NCBI RefSeq assembly: GCF_900115555.1
Contig: NZ_FOWX01000009.1
Coordinates: 1 to 64,000, forward strand
Direction of reading: 5' to 3'
Length of the DNA: 64,000 bases
From: Pseudomonas borbori
GTDB taxonomy: Bacteria > Pseudomonadota > Gammaproteobacteria > Pseudomonadales > Pseudomonadaceae
The position numbers and the translations under genes are program-made. The notes under the pieces were generated by a model. It ran no database searches and had not been told where the DNA came from. It was given only the letters and a program-made list of their open reading frames with translations. Position 1 is the first letter of the stretch; each line of letters begins with the position of its first letter. Below are positions 55,087 through 63,281 of the stretch, in pieces.

Positions 55087-57639
55087 TCAAAACGGCAAGG
55101 TGATATCGGGTGCAGCGCTGTATAGCTGGGCGCGAAAGACGCCCTTGATGCGTTCGAGTTCTTCGTCACTGTCGGCCTCGAAACGCAGCACCAGCATCGG
55201 CGTGGTGTTGGAGGCGCGCACCAGACCCCAGCCCTTGGGGTAGTCGACGCGCACACCATCCAGGGTGGTGAGGTTGGCCTCGCCCCAATGGCCGTCGCGT
55301 TGCAGGCTGTCGATGATGCCGAACTTGTTCTGTTCGGTAACCTGGATATTGATTTCCGGGGTGGCAATATCGTTGGGGAAGGCACTGAACACCAGTTCCG
55401 CATCGCGCTTGTCCTGGCTGAGGATTTCCAGCAGGCGGGCGGCGCTGTAGATACCGTCGTCGAAGCCGAACCAGCGCTCCTTGAAGAAGATATGCCCACT
55501 CATCTCGCCGGCCAGCAGGGCGCCGGTTTCCTTCATCTTTTTCTTGATCAGCGAGTGACCGGTTTTCCACATCACCGGGCGACCGCCGTAGCCGCTGATC
55601 AACGGGGTCAGGCGGCGGGTGCATTTGACGTCGAAGATGATGTCGGCACCGGGATTGCGCGACACCACATCCTTGGCGAACAGCATCAGCAGGCGGTCCG
55701 GGTAGATAATGGTGCCTTTGTTGGTCACCACACCGACCCGGTCGCCGTCGCCGTCGAATGCCAGGCCGAGGTCGGCCTGCTCTTCTTTGACCTTGGCGAT
55801 CAGATCGACCAGGTTTTCCGGCTTGCCCGGGTCCGGGTGATGGTTGGGGAAGTTGCCGTCGACCTCGCAGAACAGCGGGATCACCGTGCAGCCCAGGGCT
55901 TCGATCAGTTGCGGGGCGATCACCCCAGCGGCGCCGTTGCCACAGTCGACCACCACCTTCATGGGTTTGGCCATGGCGATGTCGTCGCGAATATGATTGA
56001 AGTAGCGCTCCAGCACATCGACCTGCTCGACAGTGCCGACGCCGCTGGCCAGGTCGTTGCTGTCGATACGCGCCTTGAGGGCTTGAATCTGTTCGTTGGC
56101 CAGGGTGTCGCCGGCGATGACGATCTTGAAGCCATTGTAATCCGGCGGGTTGTGGCTGCCGGTGAGCATCACCGCGGATTTGCCTGCGAGGATATGGCCG
56201 GCGTAGTAGACCACCGGGGTCGGCACCATGCCGACATCGCTGACGTTGCAGCCGCAGTCGAGCAGGCCCTGAATCAGTTGCTGCAGCAGTTCCGGACCGG
56301 ATAGGCGGCCATCGCGGCCCACCGCGACGTTCGGCTCGCCCTGCGCCAGGCTCTGCGAGCCGATCGCGCGGCCGACCCAGTAAGCGGTTTCTGCGGTCAG
56401 GCTGCTGCCGACCACGCCGCGAATGTCGTAGGCGCGGAAGATGTCGGCGGGTAGTTTTGGCGCGATTTGCTGGGTACTCATGACGGGGGGGGGCTCCAAT
56501 CCCAGGAGATCCTGGTCTTCGTCGAGAATGTCGATATCGAGGATATCGGTGTCTTGAAACAGCGGATCGATCAGCCCGGCGGTCTGGTCAGGCTCCGCTG
56601 CGGGCGAAGCGTTGCTGGTGCTCTCGTGGGTTTGCGCTGGCGGACTGGCGCGGTGCGGCAGGCGGGCCAGGGATTGTGCCAGGTTATCGAGCGCCGGCAG
56701 GCTCAGGCTGAATGCTTTGACGACTTTACCGGCTGAGAGTTCTTTCACCAGTTGATCAAGTTGCGAGACATCCTTGTCCAGGCGGCGTTGCTGGCCGCTG
56801 TACACCAGGTAGAGGCCGAGCAGGGCGCCCGCCAGTGCGAGCAGCGTCGCCAGGCCGGGCAGTGCGGGCGAGAAGGGCGATGCGCTCAGGTGCGGGCCCG
56901 GGGTAAAGCCAAGCTGCCAGTTAGGGTTGCCGCTATCGAAGCGTTGCGCGTCGCCCTGGGCCTGGCCGCGCTGCGCCAGCAACTGGCCGGCGGAACTGCC
57001 GAATTGCTGGATCAGTTGCAGCTGGCCGACCTCGGCGGGTAGTGGCGGCAAACTGGCCAGCAGGCGGTTCAGCTCGACCGCCAGCAGCAGGGTGCCCTGT
57101 GCCGGTTGATCATCGCTCTGGCGCACGGGCGCGGCGCTGTAGACCAGCCAGCGTTGGTCGATCTTGTAGGCCTCGGCAGCGGGCGTCTGGCCGTTTTCCA
57201 CGCGGCGCAGCATGTCCAGTGCGGCGAAGTTCATCGGCGCGTCCCGGCCCATGTCCTGGACGGCTTCGCCGCGGGCATTGAGATGGGCGTCGATCACCCC
57301 ATCCCAGTAGCGCAGATTGCCTTCGGCCGCCCGCTGCTGTTGGTTGTCCCCGCTTTGCACGGCCTGCAGCAGCTCGGGGTTGCGCGCCGCGGCGCGGGTG
57401 TCGGCGGCCAGCTGGCGCAATGCCTGTTGCAGCGCGGCGGCCTGCGCGCCGCCCCAGGCTTGGGCGAGTTGCTCCTGTTGTTGTTGCTGCACGCTGTTGA
57501 ACAGGCCGAACCAGAGCAGCGCACCGGCCACAATCAGCCCGCCGATGGCGGCCAGCAGGCCGGGGAACAGGGCGCTGGCGGTCTGTTTGCCGGTGCTGGC
57601 GGCGTTGGCATCCTTGGCAGTGCGCTTGAAGCCTTTCAT
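55087..57639 (-). CDS. algC: Phosphomannomutase/phosphoglucomutase AlgC, long form
   Basis: The 850-residue reading joins a membrane N-terminal part to the well-known AlgC enzyme. Residues about 25-48 are a membrane helix, about 50-260 an extracytoplasmic sensor-like domain, about 262-282 a second helix, then a linker. The catalytic part begins at M387 (short-form start at 56481) with FRAYDIRG, phosphoserine S109 of the short form in TGSHNPPDYNG, the metal site DGDGDRVG and GEMSGH. It makes mannose-1-P and glucose-1-P for alginate, LPS and rhamnolipid. A C9 tract (56485-56493) sits just before M387. GGGAG precedes the long start. Confidence 0.94.
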   Translation of the reverse strand: MKGFKRTAKDANAASTGKQTASALFPGLLAAIGGLIVAGALLWFGLFNSVQQQQQEQLAQAWGGAQAAALQQALRQLAADTRAAARNPELLQAVQSGDNQQQRAAEGNLRYWDGVIDAHLNARGEAVQDMGRDAPMNFAALDMLRRVENGQTPAAEAYKIDQRWLVYSAAPVRQSDDQPAQGTLLLAVELNRLLASLPPLPAEVGQLQLIQQFGSSAGQLLAQRGQAQGDAQRFDSGNPNWQLGFTPGPHLSASPFSPALPGLATLLALAGALLGLYLVYSGQQRRLDKDVSQLDQLVKELSAGKVVKAFSLSLPALDNLAQSLARLPHRASPPAQTHESTSNASPAAEPDQTAGLIDPLFQDTDILDIDILDEDQDLLGLEPPPVMSTQQIAPKLPADIFRAYDIRGVVGSSLTAETAYWVGRAIGSQSLAQGEPNVAVGRDGRLSGPELLQQLIQGLLDCGCNVSDVGMVPTPVVYYAGHILAGKSAVMLTGSHNPPDYNGFKIVIAGDTLANEQIQALKARIDSNDLASGVGTVEQVDVLERYFNHIRDDIAMAKPMKVVVDCGNGAAGVIAPQLIEALGCTVIPLFCEVDGNFPNHHPDPGKPENLVDLIAKVKEEQADLGLAFDGDGDRVGVVTNKGTIIYPDRLLMLFAKDVVSRNPGADIIFDVKCTRRLTPLISGYGGRPVMWKTGHSLIKKKMKETGALLAGEMSGHIFFKERWFGFDDGIYSAARLLEILSQDKRDAELVFSAFPNDIATPEINIQVTEQNKFGIIDSLQRDGHWGEANLTTLDGVRVDYPKGWGLVRASNTTPMLVLRFEADSDEELERIKGVFRAQLYSAAPDITLPF

Positions 57640-57675
57640 CGAACGTCTCCCTGGCGGTTCATCCTGCTGGCGGTT

Positions 57676-58131
57676 TCAGTGACTGCCGGAATGGCCAAAG
57701 CCGCCGCTGCCGCGCGAGCTCTCGTCGAACTGTTCGACCAGCTCGAAGTGCGCCTGCACCACCGGCACCAGGATCAGCTGGGCGATGCGCTCGCCGATGG
57801 CCATGCTGAAGGCGCTTTGCCCACGGTTCCAGCAGGACACCATCAGCTCGCCCTGGTAGTCCGAGTCGATCAGGCCGACCAGGTTGCCGAGGACGATGCC
57901 GTGTTTGTGGCCGAGGCCTGAGCGCGGCAGGATCAGCGCCGCCAGGCCGGGGTCGCCGATATAGATCGACAGGCCGGTGGGAATCAGCACGGTTTGTCCG
58001 GGTTCGAGGATCAGTTCCTGCTTGAGCATGGCGCGCAGGTCGAGGCCGGCGGAGCCAGGGGTGGCGTACTGCGGCAGGGGGAATTCGCTGCCCAGGCGCG
58101 GGTCGAGGATTTTGGCTTGTAAGGCGTGCAT
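57676..58131 (-). CDS. dut: dUTP pyrophosphatase
   Basis: The 151-residue trimeric enzyme hydrolyses dUTP to dUMP. All five dUTPase motifs are visible: AGLDLRA (about 28-34), PRSGLG (about 69-74), [11 protein letters not shown] (about 85-95), RIAQLI (about 114-119) and the C-terminal [10 protein letters not shown]. It lies between coaBC and algC on the same strand, with gaps of 30 and 36 nt. Confidence 0.97.
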   Translation of the reverse strand: MHALQAKILDPRLGSEFPLPQYATPGSAGLDLRAMLKQELILEPGQTVLIPTGLSIYIGDPGLAALILPRSGLGHKHGIVLGNLVGLIDSDYQGELMVSCWNRGQSAFSMAIGERIAQLILVPVVQAHFELVEQFDESSRGSGGFGHSGSH

Positions 58132-58161
58132 GTCAGGCTCTGCGGTCGGTGAATGAGGGCA

Positions 58162-59370
58162 TCAGGCGCGGTGCAAGCGGTCGGCGATAAAGGCCACCAG
58201 TTGGCGGGCGATCTTGCCTTTGCTGGTCTGGGCGAAGCTGCTTTGCTGGAGGTCGCGATCGATGATGGTGATGGCGTTTTCCTCGCTGTTGAAGCCGATG
58301 CTGGGGTTGGCCACGTCGTTGGCGACGATCAGGTCGAGGTTCTTGTCCTGCAGCTTGCGCGAGGCATAGCCCAGCAGGTTCTCGGTCTCGGCCGCGAAAC
58401 CGACGCTGAACGGTCGGTCGGCGCGCCCTGCCAGCGTGGCGAGGATATCCGGGTTGCGCACCATTTGCAGGAGCAGGCCGTCGCCGCTGCTGGGGTCTTT
58501 CTTCAATTTGTGCTGTGCGACCACTTCCGGGCGGTAATCGGCGACGGCGGCAGCGGCGATCAGCAGGTCGCAGGGCATGGCGGCTTCGCAGGCGGCGAGC
58601 ATGTCGCGGGCGCTGACCACGTCGATGCGGCTGACCCGGTCCGGGGTCGGCAGATGCACCGGGCCGCTGATCAGGGTCACTTTGGCGCCGGCTTCGGCGG
58701 CGGCTTCGGCGAGGGCGAAGCCCATCTTGCCGGAGCTGTGGTTGGTGATGTAACGCACCGGGTCGATATTTTCCTGAGTCGGCCCCGCGGTGATCAGCAC
58801 GTGCTTGCCGGTCAGGGCCTGGTTCTGGAAGCAATCGGCGGCGCATTGCGCCAGCTCGTCGGCTTCGAGCATGCGGCCGAGGCCGACATCGCCGCAGGCC
58901 TGGCTGCCTGCCGCCGGGCCGAACAGGCGCAGGCCGCGTTCGCCGAGCAGTCGGGCGTTGGCCTGGGTGGCCGGGTCGCGCCACATCGCCTGGTTCATCG
59001 CCGGCGCCAGAGCGACCGGGGCGTCGGTGGCCAGGACCAGGGTGGTCAGCAGGTCGTCGGCGACACCCTGAGCCAGGCGCGCCATCAGGTCGGCGGTGGC
59101 CGGGGCGATCAGCACCAGGTCGGCCCAGCGCGCCAGTTCGATATGACCCATGGCGGCTTCGGCAGCGGGGTCGAGCAGATCCAGGTGAACCGGATGGCCT
59201 GACAGTGCCTGCAGGGTCAATGGGGTGATGAATTCGCGACCGCCGCGGGTCATGACCACATGCACGTCTGCACCCTGGTCGCGCAGGCGGCGAACCAGCT
59301 CTGCGCTCTTGTAGGCGGCAATGCCGCCGCCCACGCCGACAACGATGCGTTTTCGATATAGCCGCTGCAT
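58162..59370 (-). CDS. coaBC: Bifunctional phosphopantothenoylcysteine decarboxylase/synthetase CoaBC
   Basis: The 402-residue enzyme carries two steps of coenzyme A synthesis. The N-terminal CoaC flavoprotein part (about 1-185) has [16 protein letters not shown], the active-site histidine in [20 protein letters not shown] and the cysteine in [11 protein letters not shown]. The C-terminal CoaB part (about 190-400) starts [18 protein letters not shown] and has NHSSGKMG and KLKKDPS. The ATG at 59370 begins [13 protein letters not shown]; the open frame upstream is not coding. It heads the coaBC-dut-algC-argB set and is divergent from radC. Confidence 0.96.
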   Translation of the reverse strand: MQRLYRKRIVVGVGGGIAAYKSAELVRRLRDQGADVHVVMTRGGREFITPLTLQALSGHPVHLDLLDPAAEAAMGHIELARWADLVLIAPATADLMARLAQGVADDLLTTLVLATDAPVALAPAMNQAMWRDPATQANARLLGERGLRLFGPAAGSQACGDVGLGRMLEADELAQCAADCFQNQALTGKHVLITAGPTQENIDPVRYITNHSSGKMGFALAEAAAEAGAKVTLISGPVHLPTPDRVSRIDVVSARDMLAACEAAMPCDLLIAAAAVADYRPEVVAQHKLKKDPSSGDGLLLQMVRNPDILATLAGRADRPFSVGFAAETENLLGYASRKLQDKNLDLIVANDVANPSIGFNSEENAITIIDRDLQQSSFAQTSKGKIARQLVAFIADRLHRA

Positions 59371-59557
59371 AGGCCTGCCTTGTCTTAGGTGGATGTGCGC
59401 CGCGGCGGTGACGCCTCCCCAGGCCAGTCGCCGCGCAAAAGGATGGGCTAAGATAGCACAGCAGCCGCAGCGGAAAAGCGGCACTGGGAGCTTGTCAGGC
59501 CCGGCCCGTAAGGGCTGTTTCAGGCTCGGCAGGCTCAGGGCTCGACATGGAGGTGCT

Positions 59558-60232
59558 ATGAGCATTCGCGATTGGCCTGCGGCGGAACGCCCGCGGGAGA
59601 AACTTCTGGCCCAAGGGGCCGCTACCCTGACCGACGCCGAATTGCTGGCGATCTTCCTGCGCACCGGTGTGGCCGGGCAGAGCGCGGTGGATCTGGCGCG
59701 TCATCTGCTCGCTGACTTCGGTGGGCTGCGCGCTCTGCTGCAGGCGGATTTGCCGTCTTTCAGCCAGCGTCTGGGGCTGGGGCCGGCCAAGTTCGCCCAG
59801 TTGCAGGCGGTGCTGGAGATGGCCCGCCGCCATCTGGCCGAGCAGTTGCGCCGCGATTCGGCGCTGGAGAGTCCGCAGGCGGTGCGCGACTACCTCAAGG
59901 CCCTGTTGCGGCACGAGCCCCATGAGGTGTTCGGCTGCCTGTTTCTCGATGCCAAGCATCGAGTGCTGGCCTTCGAGGCGCTGTTCCACGGCTCCATCGA
60001 CAGCGCCAGCGTCTATCCCCGTCAGGTGGTCAAGCGTGCCCTGGCGCACAATGCCGCGGCGCTGATCCTGACCCATAACCATCCCTCGGGCGTGGCCGAG
60101 CCGAGCCAGGCGGACCGGGTGCTGACCAAGCGCCTGAAGGAAGCCCTGGAGCTGGTCGATGTGCGGGTACTCGACCACTTCATCGTCGGCGATGGCGAGC
60201 CGCTGTCGATGGCCGAGTACGGCTGGCTGTAG
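59558..60232 (+). CDS. radC: RadC family JAMM/MPN+ protein
   Basis: The 224-residue protein has an N-terminal helix-hairpin-helix region (about 20-75; [14 protein letters not shown]) and a C-terminal MPN+ domain with the JAMM metal motif [15 protein letters not shown] (about 171-185). Despite its name the role in DNA repair is unproven; JAMM domains are metalloproteases or deubiquitinase-like hydrolases. The ATG at 59558 has GGAGGT in front. Its conserved place beside coaBC in many gammaproteobacteria supports the call. Confidence 0.93.
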   Translation: MSIRDWPAAERPREKLLAQGAATLTDAELLAIFLRTGVAGQSAVDLARHLLADFGGLRALLQADLPSFSQRLGLGPAKFAQLQAVLEMARRHLAEQLRRDSALESPQAVRDYLKALLRHEPHEVFGCLFLDAKHRVLAFEALFHGSIDSASVYPRQVVKRALAHNAAALILTHNHPSGVAEPSQADRVLTKRLKEALELVDVRVLDHFIVGDGEPLSMAEYGWL

Positions 60233-60307
60233 CCGGGGCGCCGACATCTACACCACGGGACTGAACGCCGCGAAGCTCGGCATCGCGGCTCGGCAGCTTG
60301 GCGACCG

Positions 60308-61897
60308 TCAGGGCGCCAGGCGCACCTTGGCGAAATCCTGGCGGCCGAAGGGGCTGACCTGATAGCCCTCGACTTCCTTGCGCAGCAGGGCGTAGGCGGT
60401 CGGGTGGGCCAGGGGCAGCCAGAGCGCCTGTTGCTGAATGATCCGCTGCGCTTCCTTATACAGGTGGCTGCGCTGCGCCTGGTCGCCGGCGGTTTTGCCG
60501 GCGGCGATCAACTGATCCAGTTGCGGGTCGCAGTAGCGGGCGAAGTTCAGTCCCGACTCGAGCGAGGCGCAGGCGAATTGCGGGGTGAGGAAGTTGTCCG
60601 GGTCGCCGTTGTCGCCGGCCCAGCCCATGAACAGCAGGTCGTGTTCGCCGGCCTTGGCGCGGCGGATCAGTTCGCCCCATTCGATCACACGGATCTCGGC
60701 CTGAATGCCGACTTTGCCCAGGTCGGCCTGCAACAGCTGGGCGCCGAGGCTCGGGTTGGGGTTGAGCAGGCTGCCGCTGGGGCGGGTCCAGATGCTGGTC
60801 TTGAAGCCGTCGGGTAAGCCGGCCTCGGCCAGCAGGGCGCGGGCCTTGGCCGGGTCGTGGGCATAACCGGGCAATTCTGCGGCATAGCTCCAGGTGTTGG
60901 GCGGATAGGGGCCGTTGGCCGCCTCGGCGCTGTTTTCGAACACCGCCTGCAGGTAGCTGGCTTTGTCGAAGGCCAGGTTGATCGCCTGGCGTACGGCGGC
61001 CTTGTCCAGCGGCGCATGCTGGCTGTTGATGCCGACGAAGGCGGTCATGAAGGCCGCCGTGTGCACGTTCTTCAATTCGGCGTCGGCGGTGCTGGCCCGC
61101 ACGTCCTGCGGCTTGGGCGAGAGGGCGATATGGCATTCGCCGCGGCGCAGCTTCTGCAGGCGCACGTTGGCGTCCGGGGTGATGGCGAACACCAGGCGGT
61201 CCACCGCCGGCGTGCCGGCAAAATACTCGGGGTTGGCGTCATAGCGCACCACCGCGTCCTTCTGGAAGCGCTTGAAGACGAAGGGGCCACTGCCGATCGG
61301 CTGGCTGTTGAGCCGCTCCGGAGTGCCGGCGGCGAGCAACTGGTCGGCGTATTCGGCGGAGTAGATCGAGGCGAAGCCCATGCTCAGGGTGGCGAGGAAG
61401 GTGGCGTCGGGGCGGCTCAGGGTAAAGCGTACGGCGTGTTCGCCGAGCTTGTCGATGCGCGTGATCAGGCTGGGCAGTTGCATCGACTGGGCGTGTGGAT
61501 AGCCGCTGGGCGCAACCTTGTGCCAGGGGTGGGTCGGCTCGAGCATGCGCTGGAAGCTGAACAAGACGTCGTCGGCGGTCAGCGGGCGGCTGGGGCTGAA
61601 GTAGTCGGTTTCGTGGAAGGCGACATCCTCGCGCAGGACAAAGCTGTAGCTCAGGCCGTCCTCGCTGACGTCCCAGCTTTGCGCCAGGCTGGGCAGCAAC
61701 TGGCCGCTGCCTGCATCGAACTCCACCAGGCGGTTCATCAATACATCGGCCGAGGCATTGGTGGTGGTCAGCGAGTTGTATTGCACCACGTCGAAGCCAT
61801 CCGGGCTGGCTTCGGTGCAGACGCTGAGCGTGGCCGCCTGCGCCAATAGCGGGCTGAGCAGGCTGGTCAATAGAAATGTTTGGGTGACGAGGCGCAT
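60308..61897 (-). CDS. Peptide-type ABC transporter substrate-binding protein (SBP_bac_5, DppA-like)
   Basis: The 529-residue periplasmic protein has a signal peptide (about 1-21, ending LLAQAA) and the family-5 binding-protein pattern: LSVCTEASPDGFDVVQYNS at the start of the mature part, LAQSWDVSEDGLSYSFVLREDVAFHE near 70-95, and DLLFMGWAGDNGDPDNFLTPQFAC near 425-450. It resembles dipeptide-binding DppA. No permease or ATPase genes are adjacent, so it must pair with a transporter elsewhere. AAGGAG precedes the ATG. Confidence 0.9.
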   Translation of the reverse strand: MRLVTQTFLLTSLLSPLLAQAATLSVCTEASPDGFDVVQYNSLTTTNASADVLMNRLVEFDAGSGQLLPSLAQSWDVSEDGLSYSFVLREDVAFHETDYFSPSRPLTADDVLFSFQRMLEPTHPWHKVAPSGYPHAQSMQLPSLITRIDKLGEHAVRFTLSRPDATFLATLSMGFASIYSAEYADQLLAAGTPERLNSQPIGSGPFVFKRFQKDAVVRYDANPEYFAGTPAVDRLVFAITPDANVRLQKLRRGECHIALSPKPQDVRASTADAELKNVHTAAFMTAFVGINSQHAPLDKAAVRQAINLAFDKASYLQAVFENSAEAANGPYPPNTWSYAAELPGYAHDPAKARALLAEAGLPDGFKTSIWTRPSGSLLNPNPSLGAQLLQADLGKVGIQAEIRVIEWGELIRRAKAGEHDLLFMGWAGDNGDPDNFLTPQFACASLESGLNFARYCDPQLDQLIAAGKTAGDQAQRSHLYKEAQRIIQQQALWLPLAHPTAYALLRKEVEGYQVSPFGRQDFAKVRLAP

Positions 61898-62081
61898 GGC
61901 TCACTCCTTGATAGTGCGGTGCGTGCCCATGGGCGCGCTGGTAAAGGGTTTACCCTAGAGCATAACGCGCGGCTGGAACAGCGGACTTGGCGACGAGCGG
62001 TAGACTGCCGCCGGCACCTGCGCCTGTGGCCTGGAGGCCGATGTTGCGCCGCCTGCGTGCGAGTTGAAAGTGTGTTTAGCC
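61898..62081. other. Intergenic region upstream of rpmB and of the binding-protein gene
   Basis: No gene is seen between 61898 and 62257. This first part contains the dyad at 61940-61954, which probably serves the binding-protein gene on the minus strand. The remainder (62082-62257) holds the rpmB promoter and its leader. Confidence 0.5.
61940..61954. promoter_or_regulatory. GGTAAA-N3-TTTACC dyad upstream of the orphan binding-protein gene
   Basis: GGTAAA-GGG-TTTACC is a perfect 6-3-6 dyad, 43 nt upstream of the binding-protein start and flanked by further GCGCG symmetry. It is a candidate operator for that gene; the regulator is unknown. Confidence 0.4.
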
Positions 62082-62110
62082 TTGTTGCTCGCCGGGCTTT
62101 CTGGTATAAA
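62082..62110 (+). promoter_or_regulatory. Sigma-70 promoter of rpmB-rpmG
   Basis: TTGTTG (62082-62087) and TATAAA (62105-62110) are 17 nt apart, giving a leader of about 140 nt before rpmB. Confidence 0.65.
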
Positions 62111-62213
62111 GCAGCGCTCTTTTGTAGGGGCCCGGTTCTTGCGCTTTGCTGTGCGGCTGGTAAGACCCTCGAGATACGCGGCGCCGAGCGCCAATGATAT
62201 TGAGTTTAAGCGG

Positions 62214-62232
62214 CCAACCCATGCCGGGTTGG
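62214..62232 (+). ncRNA. Hairpin in the rpmB leader (possible regulatory element)
   Basis: CCAACCC and GGGTTGG form a perfect 7-bp stem with a 5-nt loop, ending 25 nt before the rpmB start codon. Ribosomal-protein leaders often hold autoregulatory structures; whether this one does is inference only. Confidence 0.35.
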
Positions 62233-62257
62233 GCATGTGGTTTTAGAGGGCTGAGGC

Positions 62258-62494
62258 ATGTCGAGAGTCTGTCAAGTTACCGGTAAGGGTCCGGTAACCG
62301 GGAATAACATTTCCCACGCAAACAACAAAACCCGTCGTCGTTTCCTGCCGAACCTGCAGCATCACCGCTTCTGGGTCGAGTCTGAGAACCGTTTCGTGCG
62401 TCTGCGCGTTTCCGCCAAGGGCATGCGTTGCATCGACAAGCGTGGTATTGACGTCGTTCTGTCCGAGCTGCGTGCTCGCGGCGAAAAGGTTTAA
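62258..62494 (+). CDS. rpmB: 50S ribosomal protein L28
   Basis: The 78-residue protein begins [21 protein letters not shown], the universal bL28 start, followed by [12 protein letters not shown] and the C-terminal [19 protein letters not shown] precedes the ATG. It forms a two-gene operon with rpmG, 10 nt apart, with a promoter at 62082-62110 and a strong terminator after rpmG. Confidence 0.98.
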   Translation: MSRVCQVTGKGPVTGNNISHANNKTRRRFLPNLQHHRFWVESENRFVRLRVSAKGMRCIDKRGIDVVLSELRARGEKV

Positions 62495-62504
62495 GGAGTA
62501 AGTC

Positions 62505-62660
62505 ATGCGCGAATTGATCCGTTTGATCTCGAGTGCCGGTACTGGTCATTTCTACACTACCGACAAAAACAAGCGCACCATGCCGGACAAAATCGAAATT
62601 AAAAAATTCGATCCGGTTGTACGCAAGCACGTGATCTACAAGGAAGGCAAGATCAAGTAA
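62505..62660 (+). CDS. rpmG: 50S ribosomal protein L33
   Basis: The 51-residue protein starts [19 protein letters not shown] and continues [22 protein letters not shown], the bL33 pattern. Cysteine pairs are absent, so it is the zinc-independent (C-minus) form. AAGGAGT stands 7 nt before the ATG, overlapping the end of rpmB. Confidence 0.98.
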   Translation: MRELIRLISSAGTGHFYTTDKNKRTMPDKIEIKKFDPVVRKHVIYKEGKIK

Positions 62661-62679
62661 TTGATCCTGGCTCTTGTCG

Positions 62680-62707
62680 AAAAAGCCCGCCGTATGGCGG
62701 GCTTTTT
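62680..62707 (+). terminator. Rho-independent terminator of rpmB-rpmG
   Basis: AAAAAGCCCGCC and GGCGGGCTTTTT make a perfect 12-bp stem with a GTAT loop and a T-run. Confidence 0.92.
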
Positions 62708-62842
62708 CATGCCGGCGATTTATCGCCAGGCGGCTGGGCGGGCTGCGGCCACGCTGTCGAGCGCGCCCCGGGCGGCAAGCCGGGGTCTTCCATCCGAGGT
62801 GCGCCCGTGCATGCCCGGTGCGACCTGGCCGCCTGTCTGGGC

Positions 62843-62868
62843 GAAAAAAAGCCCGCACAGGGCGGGCT
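62843..62868 (-). terminator. Rho-independent terminator of the cupin gene
   Basis: On the minus strand AGCCCGC and GCGGGCT form a 7-bp stem with a CCTGT loop, followed by six T. Confidence 0.85.
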
Positions 62869-62894
62869 AAAGGGTGACGCATGAATAGAGTCGG

Positions 62895-63260
62895 TCAGCG
62901 CGCGGCCTGCTCGAAGATCACGTAGACCTTGCGGCAGGGCTCGAGCACTTCCCAGGTGCCTGCGAACCCGGCGGGGATGACGAAGCGGTCGCCGGCGCGC
63001 AGGGTCTTGGCGTTGCCGTCCTGATCGCGCAACACGGACACGCCCTGGAGGATTTCGCAGTATTCGTGTTCGCTGTAGTCAACCGTCCACTGGCCGACCG
63101 CGCCCTCCCAGATGCCGGCGTTGAACTGGCCGCAGGGGCTGCCATAGTGGTTGCGCACACTTTGCTCGGGGTCGCCCTTGAGGATTTTTTCCGGCGCCGG
63201 GCGGTAGTGCTCGGGTACGGTGTTGGCTTGGGCGAAGTCGAGGATCTGGTCGATGTTCAT
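62895..63260 (-). CDS. Cupin domain protein (DUF861 / EutQ-like type)
   Basis: The 121-residue protein is a single cupin. A GIWEGAVGQWTVDYSEHEYCEILQG stretch (about 49-73) is the DUF861 signature, and the second cupin motif is RAGDRFVIPAGFAGTWEVLEP (about 88-108). Members often have unknown substrates; some help ureidoglycine metabolism. GGAAG precedes the ATG. It lies 21 nt downstream of the aminotransferase gene on the same strand and is probably co-transcribed with it, so it may act on an amino-acid-derived compound. Confidence 0.82.
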   Translation of the reverse strand: MNIDQILDFAQANTVPEHYRPAPEKILKGDPEQSVRNHYGSPCGQFNAGIWEGAVGQWTVDYSEHEYCEILQGVSVLRDQDGNAKTLRAGDRFVIPAGFAGTWEVLEPCRKVYVIFEQAAR

Positions 63261-63281
63261 GGGGGCTTCCGTGGCTGGCGG

